A stretch of DNA of 64,000 nt from Brucella haematophila (lineage in GTDB: Bacteria; Pseudomonadota; Alphaproteobacteria; Rhizobiales; Rhizobiaceae), in contig NZ_VCPE01000009.1 in the NCBI RefSeq assembly GCF_005938105.1, forward strand, positions 1 through 64,000. Direction: 5' to 3'. The position numbers were made by a program, and so were the translations under genes. Shown here piece after piece: positions 53,313 through 62,752 of the stretch; the stretch's first letter is position 1; each line of letters starts with the position of its first letter. Below the pieces are notes generated by a model, which made no database searches, was not told where the DNA came from, and saw only the letters and a list, made by a program, of their open reading frames with translations.

Positions 53313-55667
53313 TTACGCTGCGTGAATTGCGGCGCTGTGCCCGCTGATCTGCACCGGCTTGCGGTCGGGTATGCTGACCGCAACCACCGTGCCGACGCCT
53401 TCGGTCGAGCGAATGCGCAGCCAGCCGCCATGCAGTTCCGCCAGCGAGCGGGTGATGGCGAGACCGAGGCCCGACCCGCTATGGGTTTTGGTGAACTGGT
53501 TTTCGACCTGTTCAAACGGCTGGCCGATCTTTTTCAATGCCGATTTTGGAATGCCGACGCCGGTGTCCTGAATGGTCATGAACAGGGCTGATCCGGTCTT
53601 GCGGGCGCGCACTGTGATATGTCCGTTATGGGAAGTGAACTTGACCGCGTTGGACAGGAGATTGATCAGCACCTGCTTGACTGCGCGGCGGTCGGCATAG
53701 AGCTGCATGGCGTCTTCGATCCGGGTCTCAACCGTGATGTTCTTCTCATCGGCTTGCAGTGAAATCATGCGCACCGTCTCATTGATGAGCGGGCAAAGAT
53801 CGATCTGCTCGCGGTCGAGCGAGAAATGACCAGCTTCGATCTTCGACATGTCGAGAATGTCGTTGATGACGTTCAGCAGGAAGTTACCGCTGGTGTGAAT
53901 GTCGTTGATATATTCCTCATAGCGGTCGGAACCGAGCGGCCCGAAAGTGCCCGCCTGGATCATTTCCGAAAAGCCGATGATCGCGTTGAGTGGTGTGCGC
54001 AGCTCATGGGACATATTGGCGAGGAATTCCGACTTGGCGCGGTTGGCCGCTTCGGCGCGTTCCTTTTCCTGTCCGTATTTACGGGCCAGCTCGGACAGTT
54101 CGCGCACACGGTCGCGCTCACCCTTACGGGCAATCGACAGATCGTGAATGGTCGCCATCAGGCGGCGTTCGCTATCCACCAGACGTTCCTGATGCAGCTT
54201 GAGCTGGGTAATGTCGGTGCCGATAGAGACGAGACCGCCGTCCTGCGTGCGGCGTTCGTTGACCTGTAGCCAGCGACCGTCGCTGAGCTGGCGTTCGAAA
54301 GTCTGACCGCCTGCGCGATTGTGTTCGTTGGCCATGCGGCGCTCGAAGGTGAAGGGACGCGTGTGGGCGTCGACTTCATTGCGTGGCACGCCCGGCTTCA
54401 GCGTCCAGACCGGCAGGCCCGCATATTCGCTGAACTTGGAATTCGCCATCACCAGACGGTTGTTGGAATCCCACAGAATGAAGGCTTCCGAGATGTTCTC
54501 AATGGCTTCACGGATGCGCATATCGGCTTCTGCCGTCGCTTGCGCAAAGCGGTGCTGCTCGCTGACGTCGAAGGCGATGCCGACCAGATGCAAGTCGCCT
54601 TCAGCCGCAATATCGGCACGCACACGCATCCAGACCCACGATCCATCCGCATGACGCATGCGGAACACGCGGTCCACGTGAGAGAAGTCACCAGCCGCCG
54701 CCTGTTCGGCGAGAGAATAAAGATCGCCATCTTCAGGATTGATGATTGCCGCGACATCGCTGAACGGCAGCACTGCGTCCTGCGCTTCATAGCCCAGCAT
54801 TTCATACATGGAGCGCGACCAGTAGATGCGTCCGCGCGCCATGTCCCAGTCCCAGAGGCCGCAGCGCCCGCGCGCCATGGCGAGATCAATCCGGAGCTGG
54901 ATCTGATTGGAAAGATCGTCAGCTTCGCGGGCCCGCGCCGCCTGACTGAAATAGGCGTAAAGAATGGCGAACATGACACCGGTGGTGCCCGCAAAGAGTG
55001 TGACATTCAGCGAGACGGCGCGACGCCACTCGGCAAAGATCGTGTTCTCCGCTTCCGTCGCGATGATGGAATAAGGCGCTGTCAGCGGCTTGGACAAAGC
55101 GCCATAGGCGGCTTCGCCTTGCAAGAGAATTTTCAGCACGCCTGCGCGTTCGGCAAAGAGGAACAGCGGCTGCGCTTCCGACAGGATTGTATCAATCGGC
55201 TTGCCGGGCAAATCGGAGAGCGGGCCGGAAGCTGCGACCACCGACGACTGGCCGTCAACGATGGCAACTGTCATGCCGGACGACGAGAGGCCGCGTGAGC
55301 GAAACTCGGCAATGGTGTCCTGCAAGTCCTTGGCGGAAACCTGCGCGCCTGCGCTGGTGCCATTCGCCACGCGCTCGATCATCTGCGCCAGATTGGCGGT
55401 TGCTGCCGACAGCGAAGCCTTGTGCTGCTGTTCAATGTCGTCATGCCAGGCCAGCATGGAAAACACGCGGGCAACGCCGAGAATGACAAGGAAAATGATG
55501 ATCAGCGCGGGAACGAGGCGGCGCAAAATGGGTTCCATCGAGATAAATTTGCCATAGGCCGGACCCGCGAGAAGACGGACATGGCCCGAGACCTTGCCTT
55601 TCCTTCTCTTCCGACCGGATTCGCAATGCGTCCCCGCCGGCGCGCCATACGCGTCGGTGCTCGCCAT
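53313..55667 (-). CDS. pleC: PAS sensor histidine kinase, PleC-like
   Basis: This 784-residue kinase has membrane segments at about 50-70 and 217-240 around a periplasmic domain, two PAS domains (about 275-375 and 385-490), a coiled coil, HisKA with His554 in [19 protein letters not shown] and a HATPase domain. The HisKA type is that of PleC/DivJ/PdhS. In S. meliloti, as I recall, PleC is encoded by glnE, which supports the name. The ATG at 55667 has GAGGG at 9 nt; ATG 55538 would drop a basic 43-residue lead. Upstream DNA has clustered GANTC sites and a CtrA-like box. Confidence 0.78.
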   Translation of the reverse strand: MASTDAYGAPAGTHCESGRKRRKGKVSGHVRLLAGPAYGKFISMEPILRRLVPALIIIFLVILGVARVFSMLAWHDDIEQQHKASLSAATANLAQMIERVANGTSAGAQVSAKDLQDTIAEFRSRGLSSSGMTVAIVDGQSSVVAASGPLSDLPGKPIDTILSEAQPLFLFAERAGVLKILLQGEAAYGALSKPLTAPYSIIATEAENTIFAEWRRAVSLNVTLFAGTTGVMFAILYAYFSQAARAREADDLSNQIQLRIDLAMARGRCGLWDWDMARGRIYWSRSMYEMLGYEAQDAVLPFSDVAAIINPEDGDLYSLAEQAAAGDFSHVDRVFRMRHADGSWVWMRVRADIAAEGDLHLVGIAFDVSEQHRFAQATAEADMRIREAIENISEAFILWDSNNRLVMANSKFSEYAGLPVWTLKPGVPRNEVDAHTRPFTFERRMANEHNRAGGQTFERQLSDGRWLQVNERRTQDGGLVSIGTDITQLKLHQERLVDSERRLMATIHDLSIARKGERDRVRELSELARKYGQEKERAEAANRAKSEFLANMSHELRTPLNAIIGFSEMIQAGTFGPLGSDRYEEYINDIHTSGNFLLNVINDILDMSKIEAGHFSLDREQIDLCPLINETVRMISLQADEKNITVETRIEDAMQLYADRRAVKQVLINLLSNAVKFTSHNGHITVRARKTGSALFMTIQDTGVGIPKSALKKIGQPFEQVENQFTKTHSGSGLGLAITRSLAELHGGWLRIRSTEGVGTVVAVSIPDRKPVQISGHSAAIHAA

Positions 55668-56005
55668 CTGATGGTCCCTCGTGAAATGCCTGCGAGTGAA
55701 GTGATTCGGAATACGCCACCTCCGAATGCATTCAATGAATCAAAAGTGATTCGCGCTGTCCAGCGATTTCGTTAACGAGACGTAAAAAAGACCGTCTGAT
55801 GACGTCGATTTTCTTATGAATCTCAAGCCTTTATCCGGAATCAGTTCCTCAGCCGATGCGCTTAAATCCATGAAAAGACTCATGAAAACTTGGTCGCTTT
55901 CGCAGCGTGCCAGAGCAGGACGAAAACGCATAGCTGTTCACCCTGCCAGCCGCAGAAAGGCGGCTGGCAGGGGCGAATCAGATTGCTTCGATTGTCGCCC
56001 GCGAA
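55668..56005. promoter_or_regulatory. Upstream region of the PleC-like gene: GANTC cluster and CtrA-like box
   Basis: Five GANTC sites lie within 140 bp (55703, 55737, 55748, 55818, 55838; first base given). A TTAA-7 bp-TAAA box, one mismatch from the CtrA consensus on the plus strand and TTTA-7 bp-TTAA on the other, lies at 55772-55786, about 105-119 bp before the kinase start. No gene is supported in the region. CcrM methylation and CtrA binding are the usual meaning of these motifs in alphaproteobacteria. Confidence 0.5.
55941..55972 (-). terminator. Strong hairpin after pepN
   Basis: Perfect 13-bp arms (55941-55953 and 55960-55972) with a 6-nt loop lie 33 nt beyond the pepN stop on the minus strand. 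There is no T run. It separates pepN from the PleC-like gene. Confidence 0.6.
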
Positions 56006-58657
56006 TCAGGCGAGAGTGCGATCCACGATGTCGCGCAGGTCGGTTGAAAGTTTGGGCATGCCCGATATACGGGCGAGAGCCGCACGGGCATGTTCGCGCC
56101 GCGTTTCTTCCAGTGACCGCCAGGACCGCATCGAGGTCAAAAGCCGCGCAGAGAGCTGCGGGTTTTCGGGATCGATAGCGAGGATCGTCTCGGCGAAGAA
56201 CACATAGGCCGCGCCGTCCTTGCGGTTGAAGCCAGTCGGGTTCGAAGCCGAAAAGGAGCCGATCAGCGAGCGCACGCGGTTTGGATTGTCGAGCGAGAAC
56301 AGGCGGTGGACGGCAAGCTGGCGCACGGTTTTCAGTGCGTGTTCGCCGGGGCGGGTCGCCTGAACATTGAACCACTTGTCCATGACAAGTCCGTCGCCGC
56401 CGAAACGCTGTTCGAAGCTGGACAGAGCTTCCCGCGCTTCATCCGTGTCGCCGAAGCGGTGAACGAGAACCGTCAGCGCCGCAAAGCGGTCGGTCATGTT
56501 GTCGGCTCCCGCATATTGCAGGGCGGCACGACGCTGGTTGCCTTCGTGGCGGCTCAGATAATCCAGCAGCGCATTGCGCAAGGTGCGCTTGCCTGCCGCT
56601 TCCGCGTCGGGGGTAAAAGCGCCCGTCTGTTTGAGAGTGTCATATAGCCGGGCGAAATCAGCCGCATAGGTCGATGCGATAGCGGCGATCAGGTGATCGC
56701 GGCTTGCAAGGATAGCGTCGGGATCGACATTATCGCCCATTTCACGCGCCACGTCGCTTTCGCTTGGCAACGTCAGGCAGAGCGCGCGGAACGCCGGATC
56801 AAGTGTCTCGTCGGATGCGACGCGACCGACCAGCTCGACCACCTTGGCATTCAACTCCGGCTTATGGCCGCCACGAACGCGCTTGGCGCCCTCGAGCAGG
56901 GTGCGGGTGAGAATGCTGTTCATGGCCTGCCAGCGCGCAACCGGATCGCTGTCATTCAATGCGAGGAATGTGAGGTCCTCTTCGGAAAGCGGCGAAGTGA
57001 GATTGATCGGAGCGGAAAAGCCGCGCAGCAGCGAAGGAACCGGACGCGCCTTGATGCCGTGGAAGACAATCGTCTCCGATGAGTGGTGCAAGTGAATGAC
57101 ATTGTCATGCACATCGCCGCCTTCAACGGAAGTCGGCTTCATATCCTTACCGTCCGGGCCGATAAGGCCGAATGCGATTGGAATATGCATCGGCTTTTTC
57201 ACCGACTGGCCGGGTGTTGGCGCCAGCGCCTGACGCAGACGGATGGTGAAGGTTTCAGCAGTCGCATTGTAGTCGAAATCCGCATCCACCCGCGGTGTGC
57301 CTGCCTGATCGTACCAGAGTGCGAACTGGGCAAAATCCTGCCCCGAAACATCGGCAAAAACCTTGATGAAATCTTCGATCGTGGCAGCATCGCCGTCATG
57401 ACGCTCGAAATAGAGGTCCATGCCCTTGCGGAACAGGTCCGGCCCGATGATCGTGCGGATCATCCGAACGACTTCCGAGCCTTTTTCATAGACCGTCGCC
57501 GTGTAGAAATTGTTGATCTCGCGATATTCACGCGGACGCACCGGATGGGCGAGGGGGCCGCCATCTTCCGGGAACTGTTGCGCCTTCAGGATCTTCACTT
57601 CGGCGATGCGCTTTACCGGACGCGAGCGCTGATCGGCGGAGAATTCATGATCGCGATAGACGGTCAGACCTTCCTTGAGGCAAAGCTGAAACCAGTCGCG
57701 GCAGGTGATGCGGTTGCCGGTCCAGTTGTGGAAATATTCGTGCGCAATGACAGCCTCGATGCCGGCATAGTCCACATCGGTCGCGGTTTCCGGATCGGCC
57801 AGCACATATTTGTCGTTGAAGACATTGAGGCCCTTGTTCTCCATCGCGCCCATGTTGAAATCCGACACGGCGACGATGTTGAAGACATCGAGATCATATT
57901 CGCGCCCGAACTTCTCCTCATCCCAACGCATAGAGCGCTTCAGCGCATCCATGGCGTAAAGCGCGCGCTGCTCCTTGCCATGTTCGACATAGATGGCGAG
58001 ATCGACCGGGCGACCGGACGCCGTGGTGAAATGATCCTTCACAACGCCGAGCGAACCGGCAACAAGCGCGAAGAGATAGGACGGCTTCGGATGCGGATCG
58101 TGCCACACCGCAAAATGCCGATCAGCATTGTTTTCAGTCGAGCCGTTTTCCACCGGATTGCCATTGGAAAGCAGGACCGGCGCGGCATCACGGTCGGCTT
58201 CGACACGCACCGTATAGACGGAAAGCACGTCAGGGCGGTCATAATAATAGGTGATGCGACGGAAGCCTTCTGCCTCGCATTGCGTGCAATAGACGCTGCT
58301 GGAGCGATAAAGCCCTGAAAGCTGCCGGTTAGTCGTCGGATTGACGGCGGTGACAATTTCCAGCGTAAAGCGCTCGCCTTCCGGCAAATCGCTGATGGTC
58401 AGGAGATCGGGCGTTGCGACATAACTATTATCGGCAAGCGGGGTGCCATTGATGGCGATGCTGACGAGCTTGAGTTCATCGCCGTCGAGGACCAGTGGCG
58501 TGCCGGGCGCAGTGCCCGGACGGCGCTCGATTGTCAGCTCGGCACGGACAATGGTTTTCTCCGGCTCGAGCGTGAAGTCGAGCTTTGTTTCCGGTATCGC
58601 GTAAGGTGTCGGGCGGTAATCTTCGAGACGAAATGTCTGGCCGGTTTCTGTACGCAT
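56006..58657 (-). CDS. pepN: Aminopeptidase N (M1 family)
   Basis: An 883-residue cytoplasmic zinc metallopeptidase that removes N-terminal residues. It has the GAMEN exopeptidase motif (GAMENKGLNVFN) and the zinc site HEYFHNW followed 18 residues later by Glu (LKEGLTVYRD), plus the long alpha-helical C-terminal domain typical of the E. coli PepN type. ATG 58657 starts a normal N-terminus (MRTETGQTFRLEDYRPTPY); the frame stays open 55 codons further upstream without protein-like character. It is monocistronic. Confidence 0.95.
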   Translation of the reverse strand: MRTETGQTFRLEDYRPTPYAIPETKLDFTLEPEKTIVRAELTIERRPGTAPGTPLVLDGDELKLVSIAINGTPLADNSYVATPDLLTISDLPEGERFTLEIVTAVNPTTNRQLSGLYRSSSVYCTQCEAEGFRRITYYYDRPDVLSVYTVRVEADRDAAPVLLSNGNPVENGSTENNADRHFAVWHDPHPKPSYLFALVAGSLGVVKDHFTTASGRPVDLAIYVEHGKEQRALYAMDALKRSMRWDEEKFGREYDLDVFNIVAVSDFNMGAMENKGLNVFNDKYVLADPETATDVDYAGIEAVIAHEYFHNWTGNRITCRDWFQLCLKEGLTVYRDHEFSADQRSRPVKRIAEVKILKAQQFPEDGGPLAHPVRPREYREINNFYTATVYEKGSEVVRMIRTIIGPDLFRKGMDLYFERHDGDAATIEDFIKVFADVSGQDFAQFALWYDQAGTPRVDADFDYNATAETFTIRLRQALAPTPGQSVKKPMHIPIAFGLIGPDGKDMKPTSVEGGDVHDNVIHLHHSSETIVFHGIKARPVPSLLRGFSAPINLTSPLSEEDLTFLALNDSDPVARWQAMNSILTRTLLEGAKRVRGGHKPELNAKVVELVGRVASDETLDPAFRALCLTLPSESDVAREMGDNVDPDAILASRDHLIAAIASTYAADFARLYDTLKQTGAFTPDAEAAGKRTLRNALLDYLSRHEGNQRRAALQYAGADNMTDRFAALTVLVHRFGDTDEAREALSSFEQRFGGDGLVMDKWFNVQATRPGEHALKTVRQLAVHRLFSLDNPNRVRSLIGSFSASNPTGFNRKDGAAYVFFAETILAIDPENPQLSARLLTSMRSWRSLEETRREHARAALARISGMPKLSTDLRDIVDRTLA

Positions 58658-58853
58658 CGCGGAACTCTTTCTGTGAAATCTTGTGCTGGATTCGTAACCG
58701 GCTTTTGCCCAAACGACAAGAAATGAGCGCCGGCAAATAAATTTGCCGGACACAACGCTATGGCTGGCAGTTCGTGGCAAACAGGCATAAGAAAACACTG
58801 TGGTCATACTATTTGGCCGCAAGTTTTACGCGGTATATGTGGGGAATTGCATC

Positions 58854-59813
58854 GTGAACGCTCGTGCGAGCGCAGCTGTTGAGGCGGCAGGGCTAGATTC
58901 AAATCCGATGCTTGGTATCGGTCTCAAGATTGCTTCCGTTGCCGTCTTTGTCGGCATGTCCACGATGCTCAAAGCTGCCGATGGCGTGCCGCTTGGGCAG
59001 CTTATTTTCTTCCGATCCTTTTTCGCAGTCATCGCTGTTCTGCTCTATTTGCAATGGCGTGGGCAACTCTCGGGCGCGTTTCTGACGCAACACGGTTTCA
59101 GCCATTTCTGGCGTGGACTGGTTGGCGTCTGCGCCATGACGATGAGCTTCTTTGCGCTGATGAAACTGCCGCTGCCGGAAGCGATCGCCATCAATTATGC
59201 TTCGCCGCTGATCACTGTGATTCTCGGTGCTGTCATTCTGCACGAAGTGGTGCGGTTTTATCGCTGGAGCGCGGTTCTGGTCGGGCTCTTCGGTGTGCTG
59301 GTCATTATCTGGCCGCGCCTGACGCTGTTTTCCGAAGGCAATGTCGGGCAGAATGAGGCTATCGGTGCGCTGTCTGCGCTGGGGGCAGCCTTTATGTCGG
59401 CTATCGCAATGCTTCTGGTGCGGCGGCTTGTGCAGACCGAGCGCACGGCAACCATCGTGATTTATTTCTCGCTATCGGCCAGCGTCATTGCGCTGGTCAG
59501 CCTGCCTTTTGGCTGGGTCATGCCCAGCTGGACGCAATTGGCGCTGCTCATCGGTGCCGGATTTGCGGGTGGCATCGCCCAGATTCTGCTGACCGAGTGC
59601 TACCGTCATGCGCCGATGTCTACCATTGCGCCATTTGAATATACGTCAATGCTGCTAGGCCTGTTGATCGGCTTTCTGCTGTTTGGCGATGTGCCGACGC
59701 TGGAAATGCTCGTCGGCAGCGTCATCGTCATGGCGGCTGGTGGCTTCATCATCTATCGCGAACACAAGCTTGCGCTCGAACCGCACAAGGTCAACGCGCC
59801 GCAAGGCCAGTAA
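58854..59813 (+). CDS. DMT-family (EamA) transporter
   Basis: The 319-residue protein has ten hydrophobic segments in two EamA repeats (about 20-150 and 165-300), typical of drug/metabolite transporters of the S-adenosylmethionine or RhtA type. The GTG at 58854 is chosen because GGGGA lies 8 nt upstream and gives a short cytoplasmic N-terminus; a GTG at 58800 has no such site. The substrate is unknown. It converges on an MFS gene with a dispersed repeat between the two. Confidence 0.82.
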   Translation: MNARASAAVEAAGLDSNPMLGIGLKIASVAVFVGMSTMLKAADGVPLGQLIFFRSFFAVIAVLLYLQWRGQLSGAFLTQHGFSHFWRGLVGVCAMTMSFFALMKLPLPEAIAINYASPLITVILGAVILHEVVRFYRWSAVLVGLFGVLVIIWPRLTLFSEGNVGQNEAIGALSALGAAFMSAIAMLLVRRLVQTERTATIVIYFSLSASVIALVSLPFGWVMPSWTQLALLIGAGFAGGIAQILLTECYRHAPMSTIAPFEYTSMLLGLLIGFLLFGDVPTLEMLVGSVIVMAAGGFIIYREHKLALEPHKVNAPQGQ

Positions 59814-59815
59814 TT

Positions 59816-59871
59816 AGAGCATTTCCAGCAAAAGTGCGAAGCGGTTTTGCGTCGGATAATGCGTAAAAAAA
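59816..59871 (+). repeat. Short dispersed repeat, family 2
   Basis: About 56 bp nearly identical to 18853-18911. It fills the gap between two convergent genes and could serve as a bidirectional terminator. Confidence 0.7.
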
Positions 59872-59874
59872 TAG

Positions 59875-61131
59875 CTAGCCCGTCGTTTCCTGCGGTCCTT
59901 CCGAGCGTGGATCAAGCTGCATGGTCTCCGGCGTGGACTGACCGTCCGGCGTGTGGAACTTGTATTCGGTCTTCTGTTCGCTGATTGCTGGACGTTGCAG
60001 CCTGCGAATGCGCCAGAAGGCATGCAGGCCGTAAACGCCAAAGGCGATGGCCATGGTCACGAAGAAGCCGGAAGGGCCGATGGCATCCATCAGCGGACCG
60101 GAAAGTGCTGGTCCCACCACGCTGCCCGCGCCATAGATGATCAGCAGCCCGCCGGAGATTTTGACGAATTCGCTGGCATCGGCATAGTCGTTGGCGTGGG
60201 CGACGTTGAGGCTATAGATCGGATAGATTACCGAGCCGAACAGGAACATCATTGCGTAAATCGCATAGGGTGTGCTCGGGTGAAACAGCACCATGACCAG
60301 TGACAGGGCAAAGCCGATGAGGCCTGCCAGCACCATGACATAGCGCCGGTCCACGAAGTCGGATGCGCGGCCAAGCGGATACTGGAAGATTGCGCCGCCG
60401 ATCATGGCGGAGGCCAGCATGGTCGCGATGCCGAGGGTTGAAAGCCCATTCATTTCGCCATAGATGGCGGCAAGAAAGTTCCATGTACCAGCAACGATAC
60501 CGGCGATCAGCGAGCCAACGGCTGCGGCGGGCGAGCGGCGGTAGAGGCCCTTGAGATCCAGCGAAACCTGCGTCAGCGGGTTTGGAGACTGGGCGCTGGA
60601 CAGGGCGGTCGGCAGCAGGGCGCTGGCATAGATGATCGCGCAGATGATAAACAGCGTCTGGGTCATCGCATCGCCGAAGGGCAGAATATACTGTCCGCAC
60701 ATCAGGCCGAGCATGGTGATGATCATATAGATCGAGAAAATGCGCCCGCGCGATTCATTGGTCACGCGCTCGTTCAGCCAGCTTTCGATGATCATGTAAG
60801 CGCCCGCGAGCGAAAAGCCCGCGACGCCGCGAAAGATCATCCAGGCCACCGGGCTGACCACGAGCGCATGAAACAACAGCGCCATCGACAGCAGGGTCAG
60901 CAGAGCGGAAAACACGCGCACATGGCCGACACGCCGCACCAGATGTGGCACCACGATACAGCCGATGGTGAATGCCAGCGAATAGCTCGTGCCCATCCAG
61001 CCGATGGTTGTGGTGGACCAGCCCTCCATTCCGCCGCGCAATGGCAGGAGAATACCCGCGAGGCCACCGGCGAGCAGCATCAGGAACGTGCTTGCAAGCA
61101 GGGCGGCGATGGGCAGCAGCTGGCCAGCCAT
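59875..61131 (-). CDS. MFS transporter
   Basis: This 418-residue major facilitator has twelve predicted membrane segments, with the loop 2-3 motif (VRRVGHVRVFSALL) and the loop 8-9 equivalent (GRASDFVDRRYVMV). It resembles the YcaD group of small MFS proteins. The C-terminal about 45 residues are a hydrophilic tail. ATG 61131 is chosen because GGAG lies 6 nt upstream; a TTG four codons earlier contains that site. The substrate is not predictable. Confidence 0.86.
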   Translation of the reverse strand: MAGQLLPIAALLASTFLMLLAGGLAGILLPLRGGMEGWSTTTIGWMGTSYSLAFTIGCIVVPHLVRRVGHVRVFSALLTLLSMALLFHALVVSPVAWMIFRGVAGFSLAGAYMIIESWLNERVTNESRGRIFSIYMIITMLGLMCGQYILPFGDAMTQTLFIICAIIYASALLPTALSSAQSPNPLTQVSLDLKGLYRRSPAAAVGSLIAGIVAGTWNFLAAIYGEMNGLSTLGIATMLASAMIGGAIFQYPLGRASDFVDRRYVMVLAGLIGFALSLVMVLFHPSTPYAIYAMMFLFGSVIYPIYSLNVAHANDYADASEFVKISGGLLIIYGAGSVVGPALSGPLMDAIGPSGFFVTMAIAFGVYGLHAFWRIRRLQRPAISEQKTEYKFHTPDGQSTPETMQLDPRSEGPQETTG

Positions 61132-61163
61132 GAGGTACTCCAATGAGATGAATTCGGAATCTA

Positions 61164-61306
61164 AGAGCCTGTTCCAAAAGTCGTCCTGTGTGGCTGCAAA
61201 TGTCGATTTTCTACATTCCGGTGCTCACGTACCTTTAGTACGCTCCACTCCGGTACTCGAAAATCACCATTTTCGCACACACAAGCCACTTTTTGATTCA
61301 GGCTCT
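61164..61306. repeat. Long imperfect inverted repeat
   Basis: About 143 bp that fold back on themselves. The ends AGAGCCTG and CAGGCTCT pair, followed by blocks such as CAAAAAGT/ACTTTT, GTGTG/CACAC and GATTTTC/GAAAATC. The centre is ACGTACCTTTAGTACG flanked by GCTC- and CCGG-rich segments. It lies between the MFS gene and the uracil-DNA glycosylase gene. The shape is that of a mobile non-coding palindromic element or a cruciform terminator; I see only this copy in the window. Confidence 0.6.
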
Positions 61307-61423
61307 AAAACTACTTGTCGCCGTCTGGCGCTTTGGCAAGCGGCGAAATAGAACAAGTTTGCGGCATGTTGGTGACAAGCATTGTTCTGATGAACGAGCC
61401 GATGCCACCGAAAGGCCGGAATA

Positions 61424-62314
61424 TCAATTGCGTATTTCGTCTAATTTCAACTTTACGGACAGAAAGTCACGCCAGGCAAAACGCTTCTGTGCCGGTGTGC
61501 GCAGAAGATAGGCCGGATGCAATGTCGGCAGAACCGGAATTTCCATTCCGGACGGCGTGCGATGAATTTTCCAGTTGCCCCGAAGCCGCAATATGCCTTC
61601 GGTTGCCCCTGTCAGCGCCTTGCCTGCGGGGCCGCCGAGCGCGACCAGTATTTTCGGCGCGGCAAGCTCGATCTGCCGCTCGATGAACGGGCGGCAAAGC
61701 TCAGTTTCCAATGGGGTTGGTGTGCGATTGCCCGGCGGACGCCAGGGGATCGTGTTGGCGATATAGACGCTCTCACGCCTGAGGCCGATGGATTCGATCA
61801 TGCGGTTCAGGAGCTGGCCGGATTTGCCGACAAAAGGCAGTCCTTCCATATCCTCATCCCGTCCCGGCGCTTCACCAATGAACATGATATCGGATGAGGG
61901 GTCACCATCGGCAAAGCACAGATTCTTCGCGGTGAATTTCAGATTGCAGCCGTCAAAGGCCGCAAGCTTCTCGCGCAGTTCATCCAGTGTTGCAGCTTGT
62001 GCTGCTGCCTCACGGGCCAGAGCAATCTGGGCCGTATCGGGCACGTCGGCTGCGGCCTGGACAGGTCTGCTTTCGGGCGAAGGTGTTGCGGCGGCTGAGG
62101 GTTGCTGCCAGTTTTGCGCACGGCTTGGCTGATTTTGCTGCTGCTGTGGGCGAGGGCGCTCGGCTGCCTGCATGTCCTGTCGCGGTGCGGCAGGTGCACG
62201 CTGCGGTTCGGCAAAGCGGTCGATAGGCGTGTCGGAGAGCGGCATGTCGACGCCCGCTTCCGCATAGAAGCGAAGCAGGCCTTCCATATCCAGTGTCTCG
62301 CGGCCATCAGTCAT
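61424..62314 (-). CDS. Uracil-DNA glycosylase, family 4-like
   Basis: The 296-residue protein has a disordered Gln/Pro/Ala-rich N-terminus (about 35-95) and a family 4-type UDG domain (about 105-295) with [34 protein letters not shown] and [11 protein letters not shown] (catalytic-loop His266). Canonical members hold four Fe-S cysteines. Here only Cys123 and Cys207 fall at those places, while Phe120 and Trp191 replace the other two. Cys133 is extra. GAGGT precedes the ATG. Confidence 0.87.
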   Translation of the reverse strand: MTDGRETLDMEGLLRFYAEAGVDMPLSDTPIDRFAEPQRAPAAPRQDMQAAERPRPQQQQNQPSRAQNWQQPSAAATPSPESRPVQAAADVPDTAQIALAREAAAQAATLDELREKLAAFDGCNLKFTAKNLCFADGDPSSDIMFIGEAPGRDEDMEGLPFVGKSGQLLNRMIESIGLRRESVYIANTIPWRPPGNRTPTPLETELCRPFIERQIELAAPKILVALGGPAGKALTGATEGILRLRGNWKIHRTPSGMEIPVLPTLHPAYLLRTPAQKRFAWRDFLSVKLKLDEIRN

Positions 62315-62752
62315 CTTTGTACCTCAACAGATGAGGTGGCGAATTTTGGCGGTGAATGCAAGAGCGCGTCGCGCTTTTCACGATCAAACCACGGACTAAC
62401 CACCAGAAGCTTACACTGGGCGCAAGAAATCTTGCCAATCTCCACAGGTCGCGACAAAAAATCCCGACACGCCATTTTCAAACAATTGAAATTGACGTTT
62501 ACGTCAAAGTAAATATCATTAAACGCACTCAGACGCCGATTTTGGACAATTCGACGCATTTGCGACAGTTGCTAACTCTGTAAGAGGATAAAGGCGAATG
62601 ACGGGAACAGGCAAATCCTATTGCATGCTGCCCAGCGCTGGCCAAACAGCCGGTTGATGGGTATTCGCAATGGGATTATGCGTAAAAACAATTGGATGCA
62701 TCATCCACACTATCGTAGTGAAACGGTGATGTCATACCGAACGGAGGGATGA
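62315..62752. promoter_or_regulatory. Divergent region between UDG and ETF-QO genes
   Basis: No gene is supported in these 438 bp; overlapping short frames on both strands lack ribosome binding sites. A perfect palindrome at 62492-62507 stands out, and an AT-rich TAAATATCATT follows it. Confidence 0.45.
62492..62507. promoter_or_regulatory. Candidate operator palindrome TTGACGT-TT-ACGTCAA
   Basis: Perfect 7-bp arms surround a 2-bp centre, 246 bp before the ETF-QO start and 178 bp before the UDG start. The sequence recalls operators of MerR-type regulators of branched-chain and acyl-CoA catabolism (LiuR), whose regulons often include ETF-QO. That link is from memory. Confidence 0.42.

Noticed and set aside
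62311-62583. Short open frames on both strands before ETF-QO
   Set aside because: No ribosome binding site; composition is unlike a protein; the stretch is better read as a divergent promoter region.
62660-62700. Possible further copy of the 55-bp repeat family
   Set aside because: Only about 15 bases (GGATTATGCGTAAAAA) resemble the end of the repeat, too little to support a copy.
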